64,000 nt of DNA from CAZFBA01 sp964517135 (lineage in GTDB: Bacteria; Cyanobacteriota; Vampirovibrionia; JBFMGH01). The first letter of the stretch is position 1, and each line of letters starts with the position of its first letter. Shown here in pieces: positions 1-8,538 of this stretch. Both the position numbers and the translations under genes were made by a program. The DNA lies in assembly GCA_964517135.1 (NCBI GenBank), contig CAZFBA010000005.1:100072-164071 (forward strand), in the 5' to 3' direction. The notes under the pieces are model-generated. The model made no database searches and was not told where the DNA came from. It was given only the letters and a program-made list of their open reading frames with translations.

Positions 1-903
1 TCTTTGCTGGCCCTGAGAAGCATAAATTTTGGCTTCTCTTTCATTCAGGTAAAAATTTATATCATCTCTATGCGGTCCTACAAGCACCTGTGATTTTACA
101 ATTTCTTCTTCTATTTTATTGTTTATTTGTTGCAGGTATTTGCTTTTTATTTCTTCTATTGTCGGCAATTTATGCTCAAGACAGAGAAAAGAAAATCCTA
201 AAGTGCTTTCATAGGCTATTGTCAGAGAATCTTCTTCGTTAGAAATCTGGAGGCATTTTTTTTGCGCATATGGATAAATTTCCTTAAGAAATCGCTCTCT
301 CAGATATATAAGATTACTGCCAGATGTTGCTATTTGTTCATTCCATGAATCAAGCATACTTAACTGCATTGAGCTCAGGTTATTTACATGACCATTAAAA
401 GTCTTTAAGTAAGCTTGTTTCTGTTGTTTTATCCTGCTATAATTCTGAAACTTATCATAATAAGCTGGATAAAGTTGACATATAGAGGTATCAATCCATT
501 TCCTTCTGTCTTTAGGTGCCCCACGTAAAAGTAATAAGTCGTCTACTGAAAAGCTTACAGCAATAAGACTACCTAAAAATTCCTTATATGATTTCTTTTT
601 AACTTTATTTAATTTTAGAATTTTTGCCTGTCCTGGGCTAATAACAACATCTACTTCTGAACAAGAGCCATTCATTTGATCTACAGTAGCATTAACAAAG
701 GCATGAGGCATACCCCACATAACATATTCAGTATCAGTTGAGGCTCTTGGAGAGTTCAATGTTGCAAGAAAATATATTGCTTCAATCAAATTCGTTTTTC
801 CCTGTGCATTATCGCCTACAATAACCGTTTTAGGCTTGCTAAACAATAACTTTAACTTTTCATAATTACGAAAATTTATTAAATTAAGGGCTTTCAAGTA
901 CAT
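1..903 (-). CDS. recF: RecF, DNA replication/repair ATPase (3' part outside window)
   Basis: RecF is an SMC/ABC-like ATPase that helps load RecA at single-strand gaps beside stalled forks. The reading frame starts with ATG at 903 and is open to the window edge, giving 301 codons of a protein that is usually about 360-370 residues. The N-terminus reads MYLKALNLINFRNYEKL, typical of RecF. A Walker A motif GDNAQGKTN lies near residue 34. The ABC-like signature SQGQQR falls exactly at the edge. It lies downstream of dnaN on the same strand, the classic dnaN-recF order, but a terminator and a mobile element separate the two. The truncation is only a window effect. Confidence 0.93.
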   Translation of the reverse strand, partial: MYLKALNLINFRNYEKLKLLFSKPKTVIVGDNAQGKTNLIEAIYFLATLNSPRASTDTEYVMWGMPHAFVNATVDQMNGSCSEVDVVISPGQAKILKLNKVKKKSYKEFLGSLIAVSFSVDDLLLLRGAPKDRRKWIDTSICQLYPAYYDKFQNYSRIKQQKQAYLKTFNGHVNNLSSMQLSMLDSWNEQIATSGSNLIYLRERFLKEIYPYAQKKCLQISNEEDSLTIAYESTLGFSFLCLEHKLPTIEEIKSKYLQQINNKIEEEIVKSQVLVGPHRDDINFYLNEREAKIYASQGQQR

Positions 904-931
904 ACTATTTTCTTTTCACTAACTCTAATAA

Positions 932-1108
932 AAGATCAGTGCATAGCTTAAAAAGGTTTCGATTTTCAAACCCAAATCCCACCCACCCTAAAGGAAGGCC
1001 TGTGGTCTCACTCCCAGGCAACGCCTGCTCGTTCAACCCATATTTTAAATTTATATTTTTTGAAAATCGAAAACAAAAAATCTGTCATTATATTTATGCA
1101 TTAGTCTT
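932..1108 (-). mobile_element. MITE-like element, long form, copy A
   Basis: This 177-bp element fills most of the 321-nt gap between recF and dnaN. On the minus strand it begins AAGACTAATGCATAAA, and the opposite end (plus strand) begins AAGATCAGTGCATAGC, so the ends are related terminal inverted repeats. Further in, both arms carry TTTCGATTTTCAAA. It is flanked by a perfect 5-bp direct repeat, AATAA, at 927-931 and 1109-1113. The centre (minus strand) has GGGTTGAACGAGCAGGCG and CCTTCCTTTAGGGTGGG, shared with copies B and C. It has no coding capacity. A 97-codon frame across it is not a gene. Confidence 0.85.
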
Positions 1109-1173
1109 AATAAAGTTTAACTCAAATATTTTTCAGGGTCAGCAAGGTATTTCAAGAATTTTACATAAACTCA

Positions 1174-1208
1174 TTAAAAAAGACCGGGGGCTTTTCTCCC
1201 GGTCTTCT
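1174..1208 (-). terminator. Rho-independent terminator of dnaN
   Basis: On the minus strand AAGACCGGG pairs with CCCGGTCTT around a short loop and is followed by a run of six T. It sits 17 nt past the dnaN stop codon and should separate dnaN from recF. Confidence 0.85.
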
Positions 1209-1224
1209 GTCTTTTTCAGTATTT

Positions 1225-2337
1225 TTACTTGACCTGCACAGGCATAATAAGACAAAGATAATCATCATCGTCGTCAGGCTTAAGTAGTGCGGGTGCAAGG
1301 CTACCTCCAAATTCCATTTTAACGTCATGACTTTCTAAAACCTGAAGAGCCTCAACAATAAATTTATAGTTAAAGGCTATTTTAAGCCCGCCTTCTTTAA
1401 AATCCACTTCCATGCTATCATAGGCATCTCCCATATCAGGGGTATTGGCCATTAAGTTGAGTTTATGCTTTTCAAATTCGAGTTTAATAATGTTTGTTCT
1501 TTCATTAGCCATGATAGAAGTACGCTTGATAGAGGCTACAATATCTTCTCTATTGGCTATAGCAACTGTTTCATAGCCAGACGGTATTAATTTAGGATAA
1601 TCAGGATATCTTCCTTCCAATAACCTTGACAGCATATATCTGTCAGACAGCCTAAAAGATATTTGCCCTTCTGCAATAGCTATATAAATTTTTTCATCTT
1701 CGCTAAAGGTTGCTATTCTAAGCAATTCGTTAAGGATCCTGGTAGGTACAATAGCTGAAAGTTCTTTAGCAAGAGGTTTTTCAAGTCGTGCAATTTTTCT
1801 TGCAAGCCTGTTTCCATCTGTTGCAGCAACTTCAAGTTCTTTTCCTTTAAAGCTAATGTATACTCCACTTAGTACATTGTTAGTTTCGAAGCTTGCAGCA
1901 GCAAATGCAGTTTGTTTAATGGAAAACAATAAAGTTTTCAGATCAATTTCAACCTCTTCACTTTCATCTATCTTGCTTGTTTTAGGAAATTCTTCAGCAG
2001 AAATACCCATAAGCTCAAATTTTGCTTTACCTGACATAATTTTAGCAATCAGCTTATCAGGATCAATCTCGAAGGAAACACTTTTATCAGGCAAGTTTGC
2101 TGCTATCTCTAACATTTTTTTTGCCTGAAGAGTTATTTTACCTTCTTCTGTTACCGTTGCTGGAATTATTGCCTCAATAGTTATATCAAGATCAGTTGCT
2201 ACCAGTTTTAAGCTTTTTGAATCTATTGTATCGATAAAGATATTGGCCAATATTGGTTGAATACCTTTACTGGTTGTTGCCTTTGCAACAGCATTAAGGG
2301 CATTTAAAAGACTTTCTTTTTGAACTACAAATTGCAT
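1225..2337 (-). CDS. dnaN: DNA polymerase III subunit beta (sliding clamp)
   Basis: This is the beta clamp, a homodimeric ring that tethers DNA polymerase III to DNA. At 370 residues it has the usual length, and three consecutive clamp domains can be followed. The N-terminus MQFVVQKESLLNALNAVAKA and the C-terminal LIMPVQVK are typical of DnaN. The C-terminal (M)P-(M)R/K pattern forms part of the peptide-binding pocket. A good ribosome site, GGAGAGGG, precedes the ATG. The gene points away from the ~1 kb gene-free stretch at 2338-3323, which carries DnaA-box-like repeats. An acidic DDDDD patch lies in the third domain, near residue 355. dnaA is not in the window. Confidence 0.96.
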   Translation of the reverse strand: MQFVVQKESLLNALNAVAKATTSKGIQPILANIFIDTIDSKSLKLVATDLDITIEAIIPATVTEEGKITLQAKKMLEIAANLPDKSVSFEIDPDKLIAKIMSGKAKFELMGISAEEFPKTSKIDESEEVEIDLKTLLFSIKQTAFAAASFETNNVLSGVYISFKGKELEVAATDGNRLARKIARLEKPLAKELSAIVPTRILNELLRIATFSEDEKIYIAIAEGQISFRLSDRYMLSRLLEGRYPDYPKLIPSGYETVAIANREDIVASIKRTSIMANERTNIIKLEFEKHKLNLMANTPDMGDAYDSMEVDFKEGGLKIAFNYKFIVEALQVLESHDVKMEFGGSLAPALLKPDDDDDYLCLIMPVQVK

Positions 2338-2399
2338 TTCCCCTCTCCTTACAATTGATTTATCTATATCATCATATCAACAAACTTGTTTGATACAAA

Positions 2400-2660
2400 G
2401 AAAAAATTATCCATTTATAATCATATTACATGATCCTCATACTTATAATAATTTATTTATATTAATAGATGTAGCAGGGGAATAAAATAATTGTAGAAAA
2501 CCCGGCAAACCTGGCTAATAGGTTAAAAGTAGCTTGTTCAAAAGTTGTTTATAAACTGTCGATAACCGGTGTTTTTTTCTACAGGTGGTTTTTTTTAAAC
2601 AGGTTGCTTAAACAGTTATTCAGGGCATGTTGACAGCTTTTCTACAGGTTTTCTACATGG
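2400..2660. other. Candidate origin of replication (oriC) with DnaA-box-like repeats
   Basis: The nonamer TTTTCTACA occurs four times: inverted at 2492-2500, direct at 2575-2583, 2638-2646 and 2649-2657. The last two are 11 bp apart, one helical turn. A further relative, TTATCGACA, is inverted at 2557-2565, one base from the classic box TTATCCACA. TTATCCATT lies at 2407-2415. A very AT-rich stretch at about 2400-2470 could be the unwinding element. In some cyanobacteria the origin lies beside dnaN rather than dnaA, which fits the site. Origin function is an inference. Confidence 0.55.
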
Positions 2661-3272
2661 TGTTACATGTCTTTTGCTTATTGAACAAGCTGAAGTGCAT
2701 GCCAGTCTTTGTTCTTCAGTTATTATTTCATGTAAAAAGTTTATTTGTCATGTTTTTGGGTTTATTGTGTTTTTCTTTTGGCTCTCCTTCATGGTGTTTG
2801 TCTTTTCTTAATCATGCAAGTATTTTTGTTCAAAAGGTTATGGATAGTTATGGTTTTGTTTTCCTTTTATTTATCATGGTTTTGTTGTGACTTATTCATG
2901 GAAGTTCAGCTGTGGCATGGCTTCAGGCTAGGCAACATATACGTTAATAACATTATACCATACTAAACAATATGTGGTATAGTGCCATATACTAACGGAT
3001 AAAAGCAATATACTGAAGAAGCTTAACTCCTCTTCAACAGGGCATGTTCAATAATTCTTATGGTTGTACTGAATTAGTTCTTTTTGTTGTATGCCATTGT
3101 GGTGCTTGTTCTTTCAAAGATCCTCATATATTACTCTGTTGTTGTGCATGTAGTTTAATTGTTTATGGAAGCTGAAAACCTGATTGAACAAAGCTTTAGC
3201 AGTTGTTGTTTTTGTTTTTTGTCTTAACAATTTTGTTACAAAAATAGATTTATCCTTTTGTGCCAGTGTAAA

Positions 3273-3300
3273 CAAAAAGAGCAACCCTGTGGTTGCTTCT
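3273..3300 (-). terminator. Rho-independent terminator of the lptD-accD-accA unit
   Basis: Read on the minus strand, AGCAACC pairs with GGTTGCT around a four-base loop, followed by T5. It lies 23 nt past the accA stop codon. Confidence 0.85.
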
Positions 3301-3323
3301 CTTTGTCTGTTTTTAAGCTTTTA

Positions 3324-4289
3324 TTATTCTATAATTTGCCCCATTCTTCTGAATTTGTTATATTTTTCCTCTTTTATTTCTTCTGTGGTTAAATTTTCTA
3401 GCTCTGTAAGTGCTTTAATAATTGTATTTTTGATATTATATGCAATTTGTTCAGGGTCATTGTGAGCTCCACCGAGGGGTTCTTTTATTGTGCCATCAGA
3501 AATGCCCAGCTTTAAAAGGTCTTCGGCAGTTATTTTCATGGCTTTTGCTGCTTCAGATGCTTTTAGAGCGTCTCTGAAAAGAATGGAAGCGCATCCTTCT
3601 GGTGAGATGACTGTATAGTAAGCATGTTCGAGAAGGTATATTCTGTTGGAGACAGCTAACCCCAGTGCACCTCCAGAGCAGCCCTCTCCTGTTATGATAG
3701 CCACAAATGGAACAGTAAGGTTGGCCATTTCTCTGAGGTTGAATGCAATTGCTTCTCCCTGGCCTGTCTGCTCAGCTTTTAGCCCCGGGTATGCTCCTGG
3801 CGTGTCTATAATTGTTACAATAGGTATATTAAACTTATTGGCGTGATAAAATAATCTCAGAGCTTTTCTATAGCCTTCAGGGTGAGGCATTCCAAAATTG
3901 TGTTCAAGATTTTCTCTTGTGCTGTTGCCTTTTTGAGTACCAATAAGCATAACAGGACGGCCGTTGATTTTACCAAGGCCACCAATAACAGCTCTATCAT
4001 CAGTACCATGCCGGTCTCCATGGAGTTCTATCCAGTTATCAGTCATAAGACTTATGTAGGTTTTGAATGTTGGTCTTTTGGGATGTCTTGCTATTTGAAG
4101 TCTTTGGGTCGGTTGAAGATTTGTATAGAGTTCTTGTTTAAATGTTTCTGCTTGTTTTTCAAGCGTTTCTATTTGCTCTTCAAGATTTATACCTGTCTCA
4201 TCGCTTAAGCTTCTTAATTCTTCTATTTTTGTTTCAATTGTATGAATAGGTTTTTCGAATTCCATTGATGTTGTGGGACGTTTTTCCAT
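3324..4289 (-). CDS. accA: Acetyl-CoA carboxylase carboxyltransferase subunit alpha
   Basis: AccA pairs with AccD to form the carboxyltransferase that moves the carboxyl group from carboxybiotin to acetyl-CoA, giving malonyl-CoA for fatty-acid synthesis. At 321 residues it has the normal length. Recognisable blocks are RHPKRPTF, ELHGDR, IDTPGAYPG and EGCSGGALGLAVSNR, the last forming the oxyanion and CoA-binding region. The N-terminal 60 residues form the usual helical segment. The start codon is 2 nt from the accD stop codon, so translation is probably coupled. It is the last gene before a clear terminator. Confidence 0.97.
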   Translation of the reverse strand: MEKRPTTSMEFEKPIHTIETKIEELRSLSDETGINLEEQIETLEKQAETFKQELYTNLQPTQRLQIARHPKRPTFKTYISLMTDNWIELHGDRHGTDDRAVIGGLGKINGRPVMLIGTQKGNSTRENLEHNFGMPHPEGYRKALRLFYHANKFNIPIVTIIDTPGAYPGLKAEQTGQGEAIAFNLREMANLTVPFVAIITGEGCSGGALGLAVSNRIYLLEHAYYTVISPEGCASILFRDALKASEAAKAMKITAEDLLKLGISDGTIKEPLGGAHNDPEQIAYNIKNTIIKALTELENLTTEEIKEEKYNKFRRMGQIIE

Positions 4290-4291
4290 TG

Positions 4292-5221
4292 TTAATTTCC
4301 TGCTGTTGCTTCTTGTGCTTCTTTTTCTTTCTGTACAAAAGTTTGACCGGGTTTATGCAAGTCAAAAAGGTCTGAAAGTGTCTTTTTAAGTTCACATCGG
4401 TGGCATATCATATCTACCTGTCCGTATTTAAATAAATAATGGGCAGTCTGAAAGTCTGAGGGCAGCTTTTGTCTTATAGTTTGTTCTATAACACGCCTGC
4501 CGGCAAAGCCTATTCTGGCATCTTTCTCTGCTATTAGTATATCTCCCAGCGTTCCATAACTAGCAGTAACACCACCAAAAGTTGGTTCAGCAAGAATGGA
4601 TATATATAAAAGCTTTTTTTCATGCATTCTGGCCAGGGCACAACTTGTTTTGGCCATTTGCATAAGACTTAAAATACCTTCTTGCATTCTGGCGCCACCT
4701 GAAGAGCTAATTGTAACAAGGGGTACTTCCCTTCTGATAGCTTCTTCTATGAGCCGTGTTAGTTTTTCTCCAACGACAGAGCCCATGCTGCCACCCATGT
4801 ATGAGAAGTCCATTATTCCCAGTGCGAGGTGGTGGCCATTTATGAATCCAAAGCCTGTTACAATAGCTTCAGCAAGTTTTGTTTTGCTAAAAGCTTCTTC
4901 CTGTCTGTCTGTATATTTCATTGTGTCGTAAAAACCCAGTGGGTCTGCGGGTTTTATGTGTGCATTGATTTCTTCAAAAGAGTTTTCATCCACAAGATGA
5001 GCGATTCTATCCTGTGCTCCAACCCGAAAATGGTAGTCACACTCCGGGCATACCATATAGTTTTTCTTTAGTTCCTTCTTTGGTATAGATTTTTGACAGT
5101 AATTACACTTTTTCCATAGTTTTTTGACTTCTTCGTCTGTTAATGGAATGTCTCCAATCTTGATATCGCTCGCTTTAGCTTTATTATTTTTTCTTTTTGC
5201 AAACCAGTCTGCTAAAGTCAT
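4292..5221 (-). CDS. accD: Acetyl-CoA carboxylase carboxyltransferase subunit beta
   Basis: This is the zinc-ribbon partner of AccA in the cytosolic acetyl-CoA carboxylase. The N-terminal zinc finger is complete: CNYC near residue 39 and CPEC near residue 58. The crotonase-like carboxyltransferase body follows, with MGGSMGSVVGEK and SSGGARMQEG. The 309 residues match the family (about 290-305). It starts 19 nt downstream of the lptD-like gene and runs straight into accA, so one transcript probably supplies both AccA and AccD in equal amounts together with an outer-membrane assembly protein. Confidence 0.97.
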   Translation of the reverse strand: MTLADWFAKRKNNKAKASDIKIGDIPLTDEEVKKLWKKCNYCQKSIPKKELKKNYMVCPECDYHFRVGAQDRIAHLVDENSFEEINAHIKPADPLGFYDTMKYTDRQEEAFSKTKLAEAIVTGFGFINGHHLALGIMDFSYMGGSMGSVVGEKLTRLIEEAIRREVPLVTISSSGGARMQEGILSLMQMAKTSCALARMHEKKLLYISILAEPTFGGVTASYGTLGDILIAEKDARIGFAGRRVIEQTIRQKLPSDFQTAHYLFKYGQVDMICHRCELKKTLSDLFDLHKPGQTFVQKEKEAQEATAGN

Positions 5222-5240
5222 GATTTAAGGATACTCCTAA

Positions 5241-7067
5241 TTAGTAATTCATGTCTACACCAGGATGCAGGATCTTCATTCGGTCGAAATTTAGGGCCGA
5301 TCTACCTGAACCCAGGAATAAGTCAAGTCCAAAAGTAGAGCGTTTCCGGGCTATATCATAGCCAATTCTAAACTTGAAGTCTTCCGGGCCTACTCTAGCA
5401 TAAAATTGATTTTCCGTCGAAAGCTGGGGTTCTGCTCCATCCCTGGAGAGATTTAAACTTCTTATGTTACCTATGCTGAGGAAATTAGTTATTTTGAAGT
5501 CACCTGCTAGAATCAGGTTGCTTGTCCCTCTTACAAATTCGTCAAAAACAAAGGGGGTATCTCCCCATATACCTGCATGAAGATATGATGTTGTAAGATC
5601 CAATCTCCCCAGATTCCAGTCAACACGGGGGCCTCCTCTTACAATTGCGTATGTGTCTCCTGTGCCGTAAGCTGCAACATTAAATTGAGATTGTAATCTG
5701 AGTTCTACATAGTCTTTAAAATGAAGTATAGGTTTTTCACTTATTATATTACCCTGAAGTTGAACTCTCGGGGTTGCTATACCGTCGTTAACATCACGAG
5801 CAATACCACTTCCAAACCTTGTGAAGATGTTGTGATTGAGAACTTTGCCTATTTTTCTTTCATCAACAAGCTCAGCAAGGTAAAGAGGTCGGTACAACCC
5901 TGTTCCCAGAAAACCGTTATCAGGGTATTCATTAACGGTATACTTGATTTTAGTTGTATCTTTGTACAATTTCTGTTCGCCTTTAACTACAAGCCTGTTA
6001 CCTGTAGTGGTATAAGCGATATCAGTTTTGTTTATGGGGGATCTGAAGCGGGCTATGCCACCACCCCCAATTGAACCATCACGCCCAAAGGCAGAAACCA
6101 CAGGAGAGATACGCAGAAAAGAGCTTTTTGGTAGGTCTAAAGTCAGACTCGGGCCAAAATAAATGCCTCCTATGCTTTTATTATAACCTACTTCAGGAAG
6201 CATTGCTTCTACAACCTTTGCGTTTTCACCGACAGTAAGAGTTAGTCTCGGTATGGTTGCTATTTTTAGCTTGCCTACATAAATCTTTGCGTTTTTAACG
6301 ATAAGGTTGTTGGTTTGTTTTGCACGGTCAAGTTCTATTTCTTTTGCAACAATTTTATAGCGAGGATCTTTGCTGTCAGGGTCTTTGGGTTCAACTGTAG
6401 TATGACCTGGTATTTTTCCTCCAAGTTCTTTAGGTTTATATTCACTAACAGACAGTGATACGTCTGCATTTTCCTGGTTTAGAATAGCCTGACCTTCTTT
6501 TAGTTCAATATATTCCGGGTATAAATTTGCTTCATTGGCTTTCATTCTTATTTTGCTTATTACGGCATTTGGGTTATCTACCAGGGCAGACTTTTTGGTT
6601 AGATCTATTTTAGCAAAATCTCCGTTTATAAGCTTGCCTTCTTTTATAATTCTTAAGTTGCCTTCTGCTGTTATATATTGTTCTTTTTGGTAGTATGTAA
6701 TCTTATCTGCGACAAGTTCTGCCTTCTGTTCAGCTACAACAACCTTTGCGGATCCTGTGGCAACAAAGGTGTCATTCTCCTGTATGTATTCCAGTTTATC
6801 GCTTATCAGATCAACAACAACAGCACGGGCTGAAAGGGTTTTGTTTTGAGAGGCTTCTTCTTCTTTTGCTGTTGTCTCGTCTAGTTTTGCTGCCTCTATA
6901 GTTGTTAAATCTTCTGCTTTTGCAACTTCTAGAGCTTTTTGATATTCTATTTTGTCTGGTTTTTCAGCCAAAACTGACGTATTTTTCTCTGCATAAATAC
7001 AGTTTGAAAAGGTTATGCATATTAATGTTGCTAAGATGTATGCTTTTAAATTGTTTTTAATGTTCAT
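5241..7067 (-). CDS. LptD/OstA-like outer-membrane LPS assembly protein
   Basis: This is a probable outer-membrane protein for lipopolysaccharide insertion. A signal peptide occupies residues 1-26 (hydrophobic core LKAYILATLICITF, likely cleavage after IYA). Residues ~85-190 form an OstA/LptA-like beta-jellyroll with the pattern ISDKLEYIQENDTFVATGSA. From ~270 to the end there are alternating beta-strands ending in an aromatic-rich segment, as in a barrel. At 608 residues it is shorter than proteobacterial LptD (about 780) and closer to the shorter cyanobacterial-type versions. It heads the operon with accD and accA, linking fatty-acid supply to outer-membrane building. Family membership is clear, but the exact substrate is inferred. 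Confidence 0.72.
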   Translation of the reverse strand: MNIKNNLKAYILATLICITFSNCIYAEKNTSVLAEKPDKIEYQKALEVAKAEDLTTIEAAKLDETTAKEEEASQNKTLSARAVVVDLISDKLEYIQENDTFVATGSAKVVVAEQKAELVADKITYYQKEQYITAEGNLRIIKEGKLINGDFAKIDLTKKSALVDNPNAVISKIRMKANEANLYPEYIELKEGQAILNQENADVSLSVSEYKPKELGGKIPGHTTVEPKDPDSKDPRYKIVAKEIELDRAKQTNNLIVKNAKIYVGKLKIATIPRLTLTVGENAKVVEAMLPEVGYNKSIGGIYFGPSLTLDLPKSSFLRISPVVSAFGRDGSIGGGGIARFRSPINKTDIAYTTTGNRLVVKGEQKLYKDTTKIKYTVNEYPDNGFLGTGLYRPLYLAELVDERKIGKVLNHNIFTRFGSGIARDVNDGIATPRVQLQGNIISEKPILHFKDYVELRLQSQFNVAAYGTGDTYAIVRGGPRVDWNLGRLDLTTSYLHAGIWGDTPFVFDEFVRGTSNLILAGDFKITNFLSIGNIRSLNLSRDGAEPQLSTENQFYARVGPEDFKFRIGYDIARKRSTFGLDLFLGSGRSALNFDRMKILHPGVDMNY

Positions 7068-7228
7068 TCTTGTGTTTTGCTAAAAAAGTTCTTTAAAAGT
7101 TTTGTTTTATTAAGTTTTTTTACTGTTTTTAAAGCTATATTAACCTGAATAATGTAGTATAACACACTTTAATACATGGATATAGAATTAAGTTGTAAAT
7201 ATAAAAAGTTTTATTAACTTTACTTCCT

Positions 7229-8413
7229 TTATTTTATATAGTTCATAGGGTTTGTATGTTTGCCGTTTAGCCTTACTTCAAAGTGCAGGTGTGGTCCGGT
7301 AGAGTATCCTGTAGTTCCTTCAAGCCCTATGACCTGGTTTTTAGAGACGTCCTGTCCTTTATTTACCTTTATTGTAGCCAGGTGAGCGTAAAGGGTTGTT
7401 ATTGACTTGCCATGATCTATTATAACAACTTTTCCATAGCCACCATACCACCCTGAGTAAATAACTTTGCCACTATTAGCTGCTCTAATGGGGCTTCTAT
7501 TCGGTCCTGCAATGTCAACCCCGGTATGAAATTTTCTGCCTCCAAAAATAGGGTGTCTTCTCCAGCCATAAGGAGATGTTATAGTGCCGTATACAGGTCT
7601 GACAAAGTTCCCAGTAGCGTATGAAACAGTTTTTGCTCCGGATGATAACAGTGTTTTGATTGTGGATTCAAGTTGCTTTGATTCTCTTTCAAGTTGATTT
7701 TCTGCTGCTTCGTAGGCTGAACGATCATTTTTGAGTTTATTTACCAGGTCTTTGTTTATATTAACTGCAATAGCTATTTCACTTTGTCTCTTTGATATGT
7801 TATTAATGGATGAAATAATACTTTCTTTTTGTTGTTGCAGTTTTTCTCTGACTTTTACGAGTTCATTTGTCTTTTTTTGAAGTTTTTCAAGTACATCTTT
7901 ATCTCGTTTAATCATTCTTTGCTGGTAATAAAGGCGATCCAGAAATGTTGTGATGTCTTTTGCGCCCAGCACCATGTGAAGGAGGCTCAGCCGTTCACCT
8001 TTATATATGTGTCGAATTCTTTTTGCTGCTTCACTGGTGAGTTTTTTCTGGTCGTTATCAAGTTTTATTAGGTCCTGTTCAAGTGTATCAAGGTTTCTTT
8101 TGGCCATGCTAAGTCTGTATTGCTGGTCTCTTAGAGAAACCCGGGCAGATTCAAGCCGGTACTGGTTGCTTTTTAGATCTTGTATTGCCTTATATTCTTC
8201 TTTTTTAATTTTTTCTTTTTTTGCCCTGATTTCCTTTTTCTTTTGTTCAAGGTGGCTCTGTCTTTGTTTAAATTCTTCAATCTTTTGTTTTTTACTTGAG
8301 GCTAAAACAGGATTCTGCGCAACAAAGAAGAAGCTGTTCATCAACGATAATATTAATATTAAAACCCATACCACCCCGGGTATAGATCTTTTTAAAGTTT
8401 TAAAGAATATCAT
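7229..8413 (-). CDS. EnvC/NlpD-like M23 metallopeptidase with coiled coil
   Basis: This is a peptidoglycan hydrolase or hydrolase activator. An N-terminal membrane or signal segment covers about residues 13-38 (GVVWVLILILSLMNSFFF). A long Lys/Glu/Gln-rich coiled coil runs from ~42 to ~255. The C-terminal ~110 residues are a LytM/M23 domain with the zinc ligands present: HTGVD near residue 296, YAHL and HLHFEV near residue 376. EnvC-type proteins with degenerate LytM domains only activate amidases, but the intact ligands here suggest an active endopeptidase. A 34-codon membrane ORF lies 20 nt upstream on the same strand and is probably cotranscribed. The start codon has a weak ribosome site. 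Confidence 0.85.
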   Translation of the reverse strand: MIFFKTLKRSIPGVVWVLILILSLMNSFFFVAQNPVLASSKKQKIEEFKQRQSHLEQKKKEIRAKKEKIKKEEYKAIQDLKSNQYRLESARVSLRDQQYRLSMAKRNLDTLEQDLIKLDNDQKKLTSEAAKRIRHIYKGERLSLLHMVLGAKDITTFLDRLYYQQRMIKRDKDVLEKLQKKTNELVKVREKLQQQKESIISSINNISKRQSEIAIAVNINKDLVNKLKNDRSAYEAAENQLERESKQLESTIKTLLSSGAKTVSYATGNFVRPVYGTITSPYGWRRHPIFGGRKFHTGVDIAGPNRSPIRAANSGKVIYSGWYGGYGKVVIIDHGKSITTLYAHLATIKVNKGQDVSKNQVIGLEGTTGYSTGPHLHFEVRLNGKHTNPMNYIK

Positions 8414-8433
8414 AATAATTTATTACAGGTCAT

Positions 8434-8538
8434 CTAGCCAAACAAAAGAGGTAAAAGCATTGGTACTACAGTCCAAAGGATGAATGTCAGGGCTATAACA
8501 GCTACGATAATCTTACTATTTTTTCTTAAGAATTCCAT
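8434..8538 (-). CDS. Small single-pass membrane protein (34 aa)
   Basis: This short frame has ATG at 8538 and TAG at 8434-8436. The product starts MEFLRKNSK, then has one transmembrane helix (IIVAVIALTFILWTVV), and ends in LLPLLFG. A ribosome site (AGGA) lies about 10 nt before the ATG. The stop is 20 nt before the start of the M23 peptidase gene, so the two look like an operon. The positive N-terminus followed by one helix predicts an N-in topology. The N-terminus resembles the membrane anchor of SurA/PpiD-type proteins, but no folded domain follows. No function can be assigned. Confidence 0.5.
   Translation of the reverse strand: MEFLRKNSKIIVAVIALTFILWTVVPMLLPLLFG

Larger units (their letters stand above)
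2338..3323. other. Gene-free region upstream of dnaN
   Basis: These 986 nt lie between the dnaN start and the accA 3' end. The plus strand is very T-rich, and its hydrophobic open frames are composition artefacts. It holds the dnaN promoter region, the DnaA-box-like cluster (2407-2657), an inverted repeat (TATACCA 2954-2960 with TGGTATA 2975-2981, framed by CGTTA 2942-2946 and TAACG 2993-2997) and the accA terminator. I see no gene here. Confidence 0.6.

Noticed and set aside
939..1232. 97-codon plus-strand frame between recF and dnaN
   Set aside because: It runs through MITE copy A and the dnaN terminator, has no ribosome site and no protein-like pattern.
2627..2966. Hydrophobic plus-strand frames upstream of dnaN
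   Set aside because: The region is strongly T-rich, which gives Phe/Leu/Val-rich translations by chance. No ribosome site was found, and the area fits an origin better.
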